A stretch of 9,654 bases of DNA, from assembly GCA_005778045.1 (NCBI GenBank), contig SXKQ01000033.1:1-9654 (forward strand). The letters run 5' to 3'. Shown here piece by piece: positions 1 to 8,335 of the stretch. Position numbers and translations under genes: made by a program. This DNA comes from Planctomycetia bacterium (lineage in GTDB: Bacteria; Planctomycetota; UBA1135; GCA-002686595). The notes under the pieces are model-generated. The model ran no database searches, had not been told where the DNA came from, and worked only from the letters and a program-made list of their open reading frames with translations. Positions within the stretch are counted from its first letter, which is position 1. Every line of letters begins with the position of its first letter.

Positions 1-1
1 A

Positions 2-115
2 AAAACCATCGTGCAGTCCCAAGCGCTCCCGCTGCGCAAGAGTGTGTCGGAGCTCGCTTCAACGCTCGACGCGACACTCATGAGTTTCGCGAGCGTTCTG
101 AGTTTCGAGTCTTGA
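2..115 (+). other. Unidentified sequence left of the sod break; possible 3' end of another ORF
   Basis: Frame 2 is open from the window edge to a TGA at 113-115, encoding 37 residues that end LMSFASVLSFES. I do not recognise it. The minus strand over 1-127 is also open in one frame, with an internal ATG at 79-81, so direction is uncertain. GC is about 58% against about 70% elsewhere, which fits foreign DNA such as the end of a mobile element, but no transposase motif is visible in so short a piece. It abuts the truncated sod remnant. Confidence 0.3.
61..97. repeat. Imperfect palindrome beside the sod break
   Basis: AACGCTCG (61-68) is inverted exactly as CGAGCGTT (90-97). Between them the centre ACTCATGAGT (76-85) is itself a perfect 10-bp palindrome, flanked by CGA (72-74) and TCG (87-89). 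The whole has two-fold symmetry apart from a 3-base bulge and one mismatch. It could be a protein-binding site, an element end or a hairpin; function is unknown. Confidence 0.5.
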
Positions 116-125
116 GGCGGAACAT

Positions 126-203
126 AACCGTCGCCCCGACTACATCACGGCCTTCCTCGACAAGCTCGTGAACTGGGAGTTCGCCGAGAAGAACCTCGGC
201 TGA
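126..203 (+). pseudogene. sod: C-terminal remnant of Fe/Mn superoxide dismutase
   Basis: Frame 3 reads [20 protein letters not shown] then EKNLG and a TGA at 201-203. This matches the last 25 or so residues of iron/manganese superoxide dismutases (compare [20 protein letters not shown] in Bacillus SodA and LVNWEFVAKNL in E. coli SodB). The family dismutates superoxide to peroxide and oxygen. The preceding block, normally a D-x-W-E-H-A-Y-Y segment with the last Asp and His metal ligands, is absent. Upstream codons read VSSLEAEH after a stop at 99-101, and no other frame restores SOD. No start codon fits. The fragment cannot bind metal or act as an enzyme. The rest of the gene is missing or lies beyond an insertion left of the window. 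The family match is very clear; whether this is a real break or an assembly join is open. Confidence 0.85.
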
Positions 204-225
204 GCGCTGCTCGCGAGCGGATCCA

Positions 226-267
226 CGCAGGCCCGCGCGTGCCGGAAACGGTGTGCGCGGGCCTGCG
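226..267 (+). terminator. 19-bp GAAA-loop hairpin after the sod remnant
   Basis: A perfect 13-bp inverted repeat (CGCAGGCCCGCGC at 226-238 with GCGCGGGCCTGCG at 255-267) is extended inward by GTGCCG/CGGTGT (239-244 with 249-254, three G-U pairs) and closed by a GAAA tetraloop at 245-248. It begins 23 bases after the sod stop, the expected place for that gene's terminator. There is no U-tract (CCCTTGCGGG follows), so it may act as an RNA 3' stabiliser or a U-less terminator rather than a classical intrinsic one. Confidence 0.65.
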
Positions 268-405
268 CCCTTGCGGGCTCGCCGCGGCGGAAGTTCTTTC
301 CCTGCGCGCGGTCCGCGGCGTCATCGGGCGGTCGAGAACGCGCCCGCGAAAGTCCGAACAAAGGGCAGGAATGCGCGCCGCTCCCCGGAGCGCGTTCCTC
401 CCCAC

Positions 406-2307
406 ATGGCTGACAGTGCGTTCTGGGACTATCTCGGCTTCACGGCCTGCGTGCTGCTCTGCATCGCGCTCGCGGTGCGGGAGCTGCGCAACTTCGGCGT
501 GCGCTACATGGGCGCGGCGACGATCCTTGGCGCGACGGCGATCGCGGCCGTGACCGGAGGCCTGTGGGTGCGAGCGGCGGCGAGGGCAGAGAGCGCGCGC
601 ATGGCGCGCACGTTCGAGGGCATCGGGCCGATGTACGCGGCGGAGCTCGAGCACCTCGGGCACGCGCGGATTCTCGAACACGCCAATCGTGACGATGCGC
701 GCTACCTCGCGCTCGTCGAGGCGCAGCGACGCTGGCTTGCGGCAAATCCACGTCTCGGCGACATGGCGACTGTGCGGCGCGATCCCGACGGGACCGCGCG
801 CGTGGCCGTCGACGCGGAGACCGACCTCGACCGCGACGGCCGTCTCGCGGGCGCGCTCGAGTCGCGCGTCGAGCCGGGAGAGCGCGTCGAAAGCGCGCGC
901 GTGACGCCGGCGTTCCTCGCGGCGTTCGACGGCTCTTCCGGCTTCGACGCCACCGTGGTCGCGGATCGGCGCGGGAACTGGGTCAGCGCGCACTACCCGC
1001 GGCGCGATGTCGGCGGCGAGGTCGAGGCCGTGCTGGTGCTCGATCTCCCGGCTGATGAGTGGCTGCGCGCGGTGAGCCGCGAGCGCCGCGTGCGCGCTGT
1101 GCAGGCGATCGCGGTGCTGCTCGTGCTGCTCGGCACGACGCTGTGGGTCGCGCGCGGCGGGGCGCGACTGCTCGCGCTGGCGCAGAGCGCCAGCCACGCG
1201 AAGTCCGAGTTCCTTGCCAACATGAGTCACGAGATCCGCACGCCACTCAACGGCATCGTGGGCATGACGGACCTGCTCGCGGAATCGAGGCTCGATCCGG
1301 AGCAGCGCAGCCAGCTCGAGGCCACGCGCGCGTCCGCTCGGCATCTGCTGGCGCTGATCAGCGACATCCTCGACGTATCGAAGATCGAGGCCGGCAAGCT
1401 CGCGCTGGAGAACGTTCCGTTCGACGTGCGCGAGCTGGTCGCGCAGGTGGCGAGCATGGTGCAACCGCTCGTCGGCGAGAAGCCGCTGCGCGTCGAGGCG
1501 CGCGTAGCGGACGAGATTCCCGCCCGCGTGGTCGGCGACCCGACGCGCGTGCGACAGATCCTGATCAACCTCGTCGGCAACGCGATCAAATTCACCGAGC
1601 GCGGCCGCGTGTCGGTCGAGGTCGCGTGCACGAGCGGCGGTGCGCTCGCGTTCGAGGTCAGCGACTCGGGGCTCGGGATTCCGCCCGAGAAACTCGCGCT
1701 GGTGTTCGAGAAGTTCGAGCAGGTCGACACCGCGACCACGCGACGCTTCGGCGGCACGGGGCTCGGGCTCTCGATCGTGCGCGAGCTCACGGCGCTGATG
1801 GGCGGCCACGTGCGCGTCTCGAGCCGGCCTGGCGAGGGCAGCACGTTCCGTGTCGAGCTTCCGCTGCCCGTGCACGATGGCGCAGCGCCCGCGAGCGCGA
1901 TGCACGAGCCGCGCGAGCTGCGCGCGGGCCTGCGGGTGCTCGTCGCCGAGGACACTCCGGTCAACTGGCGCTTGCTCGAGGTGCAGCTCGCGCGACTCGG
2001 CGCTCGCGCGACGCAGGCCCCCGACGGGTTGCGCGCCGTGGAGCTCGCCGCGGAGCAGGACTTCGACGCGATCCTGATGGACTGCCAGATGCCGGACGTC
2101 GACGGCTTCGAGGCGACGCGCCGCATTCGCGCGCTCGCCGGGGCTCGCGGCCGGGTGCCGATCGTGGCGCTCACCGCCAACGCGCTCACGGGCGACCGCG
2201 AGCGCTGCCTCGCCGCCGGCATGGACAGCTACCTCGCCAAGCCCGTGCGGCGCGAGGAGCTCGCCGCCGAGCTCGCGCGCGCCACCGCGCCGGCGCGAGC
2301 CGCCTGA
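406..2307 (+). CDS. Membrane hybrid sensor histidine kinase with C-terminal receiver domain
   Basis: The protein has 633 residues. The ATG at 406 ([12 protein letters not shown]) is preferred over the upstream GTG at 253, because the extra 51 residues would be Arg/Pro-rich and overlap the hairpin. Membrane segments lie near 9-25, 34-55 and 231-249. The outside region (about 56-230) looks like a CACHE/PAS-type sensor, with a [13 protein letters not shown] motif and a late [19 protein letters not shown] strand pattern. The kinase core has H-box His275 ([12 protein letters not shown]), N-box Asn388/Asn392, G1 D420-S-G-L-G, F-box FEKFEQVD and G2 GGTGLGLS at 449-456. The receiver (about 508-620) has E515-D516, acceptor Asp559 (MDCQMP), Thr590 and Lys612 (KP). 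All catalytic residues are present. No Hpt domain or DNA-binding output is present, so a partner elsewhere is expected. The ligand is unknown. A GGAG at 387-390 lies rather far from the start and inside a small hairpin. Confidence 0.93.
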   Translation: MADSAFWDYLGFTACVLLCIALAVRELRNFGVRYMGAATILGATAIAAVTGGLWVRAAARAESARMARTFEGIGPMYAAELEHLGHARILEHANRDDARYLALVEAQRRWLAANPRLGDMATVRRDPDGTARVAVDAETDLDRDGRLAGALESRVEPGERVESARVTPAFLAAFDGSSGFDATVVADRRGNWVSAHYPRRDVGGEVEAVLVLDLPADEWLRAVSRERRVRAVQAIAVLLVLLGTTLWVARGGARLLALAQSASHAKSEFLANMSHEIRTPLNGIVGMTDLLAESRLDPEQRSQLEATRASARHLLALISDILDVSKIEAGKLALENVPFDVRELVAQVASMVQPLVGEKPLRVEARVADEIPARVVGDPTRVRQILINLVGNAIKFTERGRVSVEVACTSGGALAFEVSDSGLGIPPEKLALVFEKFEQVDTATTRRFGGTGLGLSIVRELTALMGGHVRVSSRPGEGSTFRVELPLPVHDGAAPASAMHEPRELRAGLRVLVAEDTPVNWRLLEVQLARLGARATQAPDGLRAVELAAEQDFDAILMDCQMPDVDGFEATRRIRALAGARGRVPIVALTANALTGDRERCLAAGMDSYLAKPVRREELAAELARATAPARAA

Positions 2308-2318
2308 CAGCCGTCAGG
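2303..2318. terminator. Hairpin covering both stops of a convergent gene pair
   Basis: CCTGAC (2303-2308), loop AGCC, GTCAGG (2313-2318) is a perfect 6-bp stem. It contains the kinase stop TGA (2305-2307, +) and the stop of the opposing small gene (2314-2316, -). The position suggests a shared bidirectional terminator. There is no long T-tract on either side, so the assignment is tentative. Confidence 0.4.
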
Positions 2319-2553
2319 GCTTGTAGTTGAACAGGTCGGGCAGGTCGTAGGTCGACTGGGTGGCCGCGTTGAGGGCCCGCAGCACCTTGCCCATCGTGTT
2401 GCCCGTCAGGTGACGCCCCTTGTTGGCCCGCGCGACCATCTTGTGGGTCAACTGCTCGCTCGAGGCGCGCACGAGGTCCGTGGGGGAGAGCTCGTGGCGT
2501 TCGAGGAGCGCGGCGAGAGGCTGGGGACCGTGGTCGCGGGTGGCTTCATTCAT
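2314..2553 (-). CDS. Small helix-turn-helix-like protein (79 aa), XRE-like
   Basis: The product is a 79-residue, basic, mostly helical protein. Predicted helices run about 12-21 (PLAALLERHEL), 23-32 (SPTDLVRAS), 34-45 (QLTHKMVARANKG) and 53-64 (TMGKVLRALNAAT). The SPTDLV helix followed by an LTHKMV helix and the KVLRALN helix resembles Cro/C1-type DNA-binding folds, in which the third helix reads DNA. The target and regulator role are inferred; no effector domain is present. The ATG at 2551-2553 has no clear Shine-Dalgarno, but a TACACT -10-like box on the same strand (2567-2572) would give a leader of only a few bases. It converges on the histidine kinase (6 bases between stops) and diverges from the secreted subtilase gene, which it could regulate. 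It might instead be a nucleoid-type or other small helical protein. Confidence 0.75.
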   Translation of the reverse strand: MNEATRDHGPQPLAALLERHELSPTDLVRASSEQLTHKMVARANKGRHLTGNTMGKVLRALNAATQSTYDLPDLFNYKP

Positions 2554-2566
2554 GGGATGAACACGG

Positions 2567-2572
2567 AGTGTA
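2567..2572 (-). promoter_or_regulatory. Candidate -10 box for the HTH-like gene
   Basis: On the minus strand this reads TACACT, four of six matches to TATAAT. It ends 13 bases before the ATG at 2553, so transcription would start within a few bases of the start codon. No convincing -35 box is seen. Confidence 0.35.
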
Positions 2573-2614
2573 CCCGGCCCTGACAGTGGGGCGCGTCACC
2601 GGATTTCGAGGCAC

Positions 2615-2623
2615 TGCTACGCT
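2615..2623 (+). promoter_or_regulatory. Candidate extended -10 promoter for the secreted subtilase gene
   Basis: TGCTACGCT contains the extended -10 dinucleotide TG one base before TACGCT. It lies 39 bases upstream of the ATG at 2663, in the 109-base space shared with the divergent HTH-like gene. A good -35 is not visible, which extended -10 promoters tolerate. The same TACGCT appears just before the sigma factor gene. Confidence 0.4.
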
Positions 2624-2662
2624 GGAGGCCAACGCGTAAGGCCCAGTGACCCCGCCACCCCG

Positions 2663-4408
2663 ATGAACGTGCACCCTCCCCGCTTCGTGCTCGTTGCGCT
2701 GCTCGCGCTCGCTCCGCTGTCGTGGGCGCAGGGCCTCGCGGATGAGACCGGGCTTACGGCGCTGCGGCGGCGGCTCGGCAATGCCGTCCCCAACGGCGCT
2801 GGCGTTCCCGTCGGCCAGATCGAGGCGAGCGCGCCGGGCTGGGCGCCCGATGCGAGCTCGCCCGAGTTCGCGGGCAAGAGCTTCACGCTCGCGAGCCCCC
2901 AGCCCGCGACGAGCGGTCACGCGACCGTGGTGGGGCAGTTCCTCTACGGCAGCGCGACGAGCCTTGCGCCCGCTGTCGCGTCGATTCACTGCTGGGAGGC
3001 GAGTCACTGGCTCGGCGGCGGCTTCATCAACGGTACCGGCACGACTCCTCCGCTGCTCTCGCCCGCGAAGGTGCTCAACCACTCGTGGGTCGGCAGCGGC
3101 AGCGGTCCGAACTTCGTGCACCGCAAGCTCGACTCGGCGATCGACGCGCAGGGTCTGCTCGTGTGCGTCGGCGTGAACAACGGCGCCGGACCGCTCGATG
3201 TCCCGCTGCTCAGCCACTCGTTCAACTCGATCTCGTGCGGCCGCAGCGACGGGCAGCACCGCGCGGGCTTCACGCTCACCGGCTACGACCGGCCCGGTCG
3301 GCAGAAGCCGGAGCTGGTCGCGCCGGCGGGGGCGACGAGCTACTCCACGCCGCTTGTGTCGGGCGCCTGCGCCTTGCTCGTGCAGTCGGCGCGCATGAGC
3401 CTGCCCGGCAATCTCGATGCGGAGCGGCCGGAGGTCGTGAAGGCCGCGCTGATGGCGGGCGCGACGCACCGTCCGGGCTGGAGCAACTCCGCACCCGTGT
3501 CGGGCGCGAGCCGCGGCGTGACGACGACTCCGCTCGACATGATCTACGGAGCGGACCAGATCCACGTCGATCGCTCGCACTGGATCCTGACCGCGGGCGA
3601 GCATTCCGGCGCTGGGAGCGCTGCTGCGGCGCCGCTCGTCGACCCGCAGGGCTGGGAGCGCGCGCAGCTCGCCACGGGCAACGCGCGCTTCTGGCGCTTC
3701 ACGGTCGAGTCGCGGAAGGAGCACGCCTCCGTGCTCGCGACGTGGAACCGGCAAGTCACACCGACCTTCAACGGCTGGAGTCAGCCGAACTTCGATCTCG
3801 AGCTGTGGCGCGTCGACGCGCAGGGCGCACTGGTCTCGCTCGTGGGGCCCTTGGGCCAGTCGTATTTCGGCGGCGGCAACGTGCTCTCTCAGAGCTCGGT
3901 GGACAACCTCGAGCACCTCTACTTGCGCGACCTCGAGCCCGGCGACTACGTGCTCGAGCTGCGCCGTGGCGCGGACGCGTTGGCGCCCTGGAACGTCGCG
4001 ATCGCGTGGGAGTTCTCCTGCGACGCGCCCGCCATCTTCGGCTCGGGCAAGGTCGGCTCGTCGGGCAGCGAGGTGCGGCTCGACTACCGCGGCATCCCGT
4101 CGCGCTCAGGCGGCGGCTTCCACCTCGAGGTGCGCGGCGGTACGCCGAACGCGAACGGCGTGCTGTTCCACGGAGTCACGCAAGCGTCCGTGCCGTTCTA
4201 CGGCGGGACGCGCTACGTCGGCACGCCGCTCGTGCGCAGCGGGGTGCTGACGCTCGACGCGCAGGGTGCGTTGGACCTGCCGCTCGCGGTCGATCCCGTC
4301 TGGGTCGGCAGCTCGCGCATCTTCCAGTACTGGTTCCGTGACGCCGCCGCGCCCGATGGCACCGGGGTCGGGCTCACGAACGCGGTGCGGGTCTCGTTCT
4401 GCCGCTAG
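2663..4408 (+). CDS. Secreted subtilisin-like (S8 family-like) protein with planctomycete C-terminal module
   Basis: The protein has 581 residues and starts with a signal peptide (FVLVALLALAPLSWA, cleavage near 22-23). Residues about 45-260 follow the subtilisin order. V-G-Q-I-Glu54-A-S sits where V-x-x-x-Asp-T-G is normal. His86 (GHATVVGQ) is the usual 32 residues later. Asn172 or Asn173 (CVGVNNG) matches the oxyanion Asn, and Ser226 lies in ATSYSTPLVSG (normally GTSMA-P-VAG). The nucleophile, His and Asn are thus kept but the catalytic Asp is Glu, so protease activity is likely altered or uncertain. Residues about 310-450 form a beta-rich prepeptidase-like domain (ARFWRFTVES, GDYVLELRRG). 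Residues about 452-581 form a cysteine-framed module, from GSGKVGSSG to FQYWFRDAAAPDGTG and a last Cys, which I associate with secreted planctomycete proteins. It probably acts outside the cytoplasm or on the cell surface. Its stop overlaps that of the convergent gene by 4 bases. Confidence 0.88.
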   Translation: MNVHPPRFVLVALLALAPLSWAQGLADETGLTALRRRLGNAVPNGAGVPVGQIEASAPGWAPDASSPEFAGKSFTLASPQPATSGHATVVGQFLYGSATSLAPAVASIHCWEASHWLGGGFINGTGTTPPLLSPAKVLNHSWVGSGSGPNFVHRKLDSAIDAQGLLVCVGVNNGAGPLDVPLLSHSFNSISCGRSDGQHRAGFTLTGYDRPGRQKPELVAPAGATSYSTPLVSGACALLVQSARMSLPGNLDAERPEVVKAALMAGATHRPGWSNSAPVSGASRGVTTTPLDMIYGADQIHVDRSHWILTAGEHSGAGSAAAAPLVDPQGWERAQLATGNARFWRFTVESRKEHASVLATWNRQVTPTFNGWSQPNFDLELWRVDAQGALVSLVGPLGQSYFGGGNVLSQSSVDNLEHLYLRDLEPGDYVLELRRGADALAPWNVAIAWEFSCDAPAIFGSGKVGSSGSEVRLDYRGIPSRSGGGFHLEVRGGTPNANGVLFHGVTQASVPFYGGTRYVGTPLVRSGVLTLDAQGALDLPLAVDPVWVGSSRIFQYWFRDAAAPDGTGVGLTNAVRVSFCR

Positions 4409-4412
4409 CGGC
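4401..4412. repeat. 12-bp palindrome over overlapping stop codons
   Basis: GCCGCTAGCGGC is a perfect palindrome. Its central CTAG (4405-4408) carries both stops: TAG of the subtilase gene (+, 4406-4408) and TAG of the BI-1-like gene (-, 4405-4407). As RNA it would form only a 4-bp stem, so any terminator role is weak. Confidence 0.55.
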
Positions 4413-5100
4413 GCGAGTTCATGAGTCGCAGCACGTACCAGAACATCAGCGCCACCGAGCCGAAGAGCTCGAGAGCCGCGCCGACGTAGCGGTCCTCGGG
4501 ATAGCGCAGCAGGATGTTCGAGGTGTTGTAGAGCATCGACGCGCCGGCGACCGCGACCATGGCGACCGAGAACCACGTGCCGAGCTCGAAGCCGAGGAGC
4601 GCCCCGGCCACCACGGCGATCAGCGCGCAGATGCCGGCCCAGATCAGGACCGCGCGCAGGAACGAGAAGTCGATGCGCGTGAAGTACGCGACCGCGGTGA
4701 GCGCGGCGAAGCCCGCCAGCGTGACGTAAGCGGCCGACGAGATCGTGCCGGGCGCTTGGGCGTCCGCGAAGTACAGGAGCGGCACGAACACCAGCGCTTC
4801 CATGAACACGTACGCACCGAGCGCGAGGTACTGCAGCGGCAGGGACTGCACGCGATGGGCCGTGAAGGTGCACAGCCAGCCCACGAGCATGAAGGCGCCC
4901 ATCACGATGAGCCACGAAGTGCCGCCGAGCATGCGCAGGAGCGACTCGGCCGCACCGCTCTTGAAGAGCGCGATCTCGATCAAGGCAAACGCCGACAGGG
5001 CGGCGAAGACGTGCGCGTAGGTCTTGAGCAGGAACTCAGCGCGCGAGACCTGCGAGGACTCGGCGACGGGACGGTACGTGGTGCGCATCTGCGGCTGCAT
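4405..5100 (-). CDS. Bax inhibitor-1/YccA-family membrane protein
   Basis: The protein has 231 residues and seven membrane segments: about TYAHVFAALSAFALIEIAL, WLIVMGAFMLVGWL, YLALGAYVFMEALVFVPLL, AAYVTLAGFAALTAVAYF, FLRAVLIWAGICALIAVVAG, FSVAMVAVAGASMLYNTS and LELFGSVALMFWYVL. The order and the end pattern (LYNTSNILLRYPEDRYVGAAL) are those of the BI-1 family, inner-membrane proteins proposed as calcium/proton channels or, for YccA, modulators of FtsH. The ATG at 5098-5100 is chosen over one 12 codons upstream because AAGGAG (5108-5113, minus strand) lies 7 bases before it. The two Asp residues forming the pH-sensing pair in BsYetJ are Asn192 and Ser215 here. E. coli YccA also lacks them, so the protein groups with the YccA type. 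It is probably monocistronic. Confidence 0.92.
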   Translation of the reverse strand: MQPQMRTTYRPVAESSQVSRAEFLLKTYAHVFAALSAFALIEIALFKSGAAESLLRMLGGTSWLIVMGAFMLVGWLCTFTAHRVQSLPLQYLALGAYVFMEALVFVPLLYFADAQAPGTISSAAYVTLAGFAALTAVAYFTRIDFSFLRAVLIWAGICALIAVVAGALLGFELGTWFSVAMVAVAGASMLYNTSNILLRYPEDRYVGAALELFGSVALMFWYVLRLMNSRR

Positions 5101-5136
5101 GGTCGGGCTCCTTCTGCGGTACGGTTCCCAGAACAC

Positions 5137-5142
5137 AGGCTA
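5137..5142 (-). promoter_or_regulatory. Candidate -10 box for the BI-1-like gene
   Basis: The minus strand reads TAGCCT here, 36 bases before the ATG at 5100 and upstream of its AAGGAG ribosome site. The match is only fair and no strong -35 is present (TTTCCT about 18 bases upstream is the best). Confidence 0.25.
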
Positions 5143-5270
5143 GCTCGCGCCCAGCTCCGCAGGAAATTCCATGAATCCGCGCGACTTGGCGCGGCGGCGA
5201 ACGACGAGGAGCCGGCGGATGACGTGGGCGAGCGCCCGCAGCGCCAGATCCAAGCGAGGAAACGAGAGCC

Positions 5271-5690
5271 GTGAACTACGACTTCAGCCAAGTGGAGGAT
5301 ATCGAGTCCTTCGTGTCGATCCCCGAGGGTCCTTACTATTGCCGCGTGGCCGAGGTGCGCGCCGGGGTGGCGCGCGACGGAAGCGTGCGCTGGAACCTGC
5401 GACTCGAGGTGTCGCGGGGCGAGTACGCGGGGCGCACTGCGGGCTGGGACAGCCTGACCTGGAGCGAGCGGGGTATCCGGCGCGTCAAGCGCGTGCTGGG
5501 GGCGCTCGGGCTCGATGTGCGCGGCTCGCTGGAGGTCGAACCCGGCGATCTGGTGGACCGCGAGGCTCATGTCCTGTTCGAGCCCGAAGAACGGGAAGAC
5601 CCGCTGACGGGCCGTCGCTCACTCCGGCTGCGCGTGCCTTACGCCGGCTTCAGCGCCATCGAGCCCGGTGGGGAGGTCGGGAACCGTTGA
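5271..5690 (+). CDS. DUF669-like small protein, possible OB-fold
   Basis: The product has 139 residues from a GTG start at 5271, with GAGGA at 5256-5260 as a ribosome site 10 bases upstream. The N-terminus (MNYDFSQVEDIESFVSIPEG) leads into alternating strands: PYYCRVAEVRAG, SVRWNLRLEV, GEYAGRTAGWDSLTWSERG, a helix RRVKRVLGALGLDV, then DREAHVLFEPEEREDPLTGR and LRLRVPYAGF. This order (P-E-G-x-Y, G-x-Y-x-G-R, a helix ending A-L-G-L-D-V, then a final strand pair) resembles DUF669 proteins of phages, which are found with recombination and ssDNA-binding genes. The match is from memory and function is unknown. There are no catalytic motifs, signal peptide or membrane segments. It opens the cluster with cytidine deaminase and DNA ligase; its stop is 35 bases before the deaminase ATG. 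A nucleic-acid role is inferred from context only. Confidence 0.8.
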   Translation: MNYDFSQVEDIESFVSIPEGPYYCRVAEVRAGVARDGSVRWNLRLEVSRGEYAGRTAGWDSLTWSERGIRRVKRVLGALGLDVRGSLEVEPGDLVDREAHVLFEPEEREDPLTGRRSLRLRVPYAGFSAIEPGGEVGNR

Positions 5691-5725
5691 ACTCTCCGGC
5701 AGGGAGCGCGACACTCGCACGCTGC

Positions 5726-6154
5726 ATGGGCGCTCAAGATCGAACGGCATTCCGTGAGGACGAGATCGAGGATTGGATGCGCGTGGCGCATGCAGCCGCG
5801 GAGCTCGCCTACTCGCCCTACTCGCGCATCAAGGTTGGTGCGGCGCTCGTGGCCCACGACGGCACGGTGTACCCGGGCTGCAACGTGGAGAACGCGAGCT
5901 ACGGGCTCACGATCTGCGCCGAGCGCAACGCGCTATTCCGGGCCGTGGCCGCCGGCGAGCGGCGCTTCAAGGCCGTGGCGATCGCCACCGATCGCCCCGG
6001 CGCGCTGTTTCCCTGCGGCGCTTGCCGGCAGGTGCTGGCGGAGTTCGCGCCCGAGATCCCGGTGTTCACGCAGGGCCGCTCCAGCGAGATCGCGCGCTCG
6101 AGCCTCGCGGAGCTGCTACCGAAGGCGTTCCTGCCCAAGGACCTCGAGTCCTGA
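5726..6154 (+). CDS. cdd: Cytidine deaminase
   Basis: The product has 142 residues, close to the 136 or so of the homotetrameric bacterial enzyme. It hydrolyses cytidine and deoxycytidine to uridine and deoxyuridine in pyrimidine salvage, in the cytoplasm. Visible motifs are AYSPYSRIKVGAAL, the substrate-binding GCNVENASYG (the Asn and Glu contact the ribose), the catalytic CAE (Cys64, Glu66 as proton shuttle) and PCGACRQV (Cys97, Cys100). The three Cys bind zinc and all key residues are present. The ATG at 5726 gives a normal length but has no good ribosome site. An in-frame TTG at 5687, overlapping the previous stop as TTGA and preceded by GGGGAGG, would add 13 residues and couple translation to the DUF669-like gene. 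Either start is possible. ligA follows after 6 bases, suggesting one transcript. Confidence 0.96.
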   Translation: MGAQDRTAFREDEIEDWMRVAHAAAELAYSPYSRIKVGAALVAHDGTVYPGCNVENASYGLTICAERNALFRAVAAGERRFKAVAIATDRPGALFPCGACRQVLAEFAPEIPVFTQGRSSEIARSSLAELLPKAFLPKDLES

Positions 6155-8281
<2,127 letters not shown>

Positions 8282-8321
8282 CGGCGCTGCCGCGCACCTG
8301 TCGCCGGGGGCTCTCGACGAG

Positions 8322-8327
8322 TACGCT
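8322..8327 (+). promoter_or_regulatory. Candidate -10 box for the sigma factor gene
   Basis: TACGCT ends 8 bases before the ATG at 8336. Transcription starting 6-8 bases after the box would begin at or next to the start codon, giving a leaderless or nearly leaderless mRNA. This fits the absence of a Shine-Dalgarno. No clear -35 for the housekeeping sigma is seen. Confidence 0.35.
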
Positions 8328-8335
8328 CCACGCCC

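Noticed and set aside
101..125. RF2-like +1 programmed frameshift at TCT TGA joining frame 2 to the SOD frame
   Set aside because: Skipping one base at the TGA would fuse the two frames, but the upstream frame is not SOD and lacks the conserved metal-ligand block. A joined product would therefore make no sense.
120..135. Intein C-terminal splice site (His-Asn before NRRPDY)
   Set aside because: The Asn belongs to SOD itself, the next residue is Arg rather than Cys/Ser/Thr, and a stop codon interrupts the frame at 99-101.
145..1905. 586-codon open frame on the minus strand
   Set aside because: It is Arg/Ala/His-rich with no recognisable domain and lies antisense to an intact histidine kinase; a typical high-GC shadow frame.
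2546..3916. 456-codon open frame on the minus strand
   Set aside because: It is antisense to the signal-peptide-bearing subtilase gene, of low-complexity basic composition and without motifs.
5224..5274. 16-codon ORF ending in a GTGA overlap with the DUF669-like start
   Set aside because: It is too short to judge, has a GTG start with a poorly placed ribosome site and no coding signature; most likely chance.
5171..5725. Long N-terminal extension of cytidine deaminase from the ATG at 5171
   Set aside because: It would overlap the whole DUF669-like gene in another frame and add an Arg-rich segment not found in the family.
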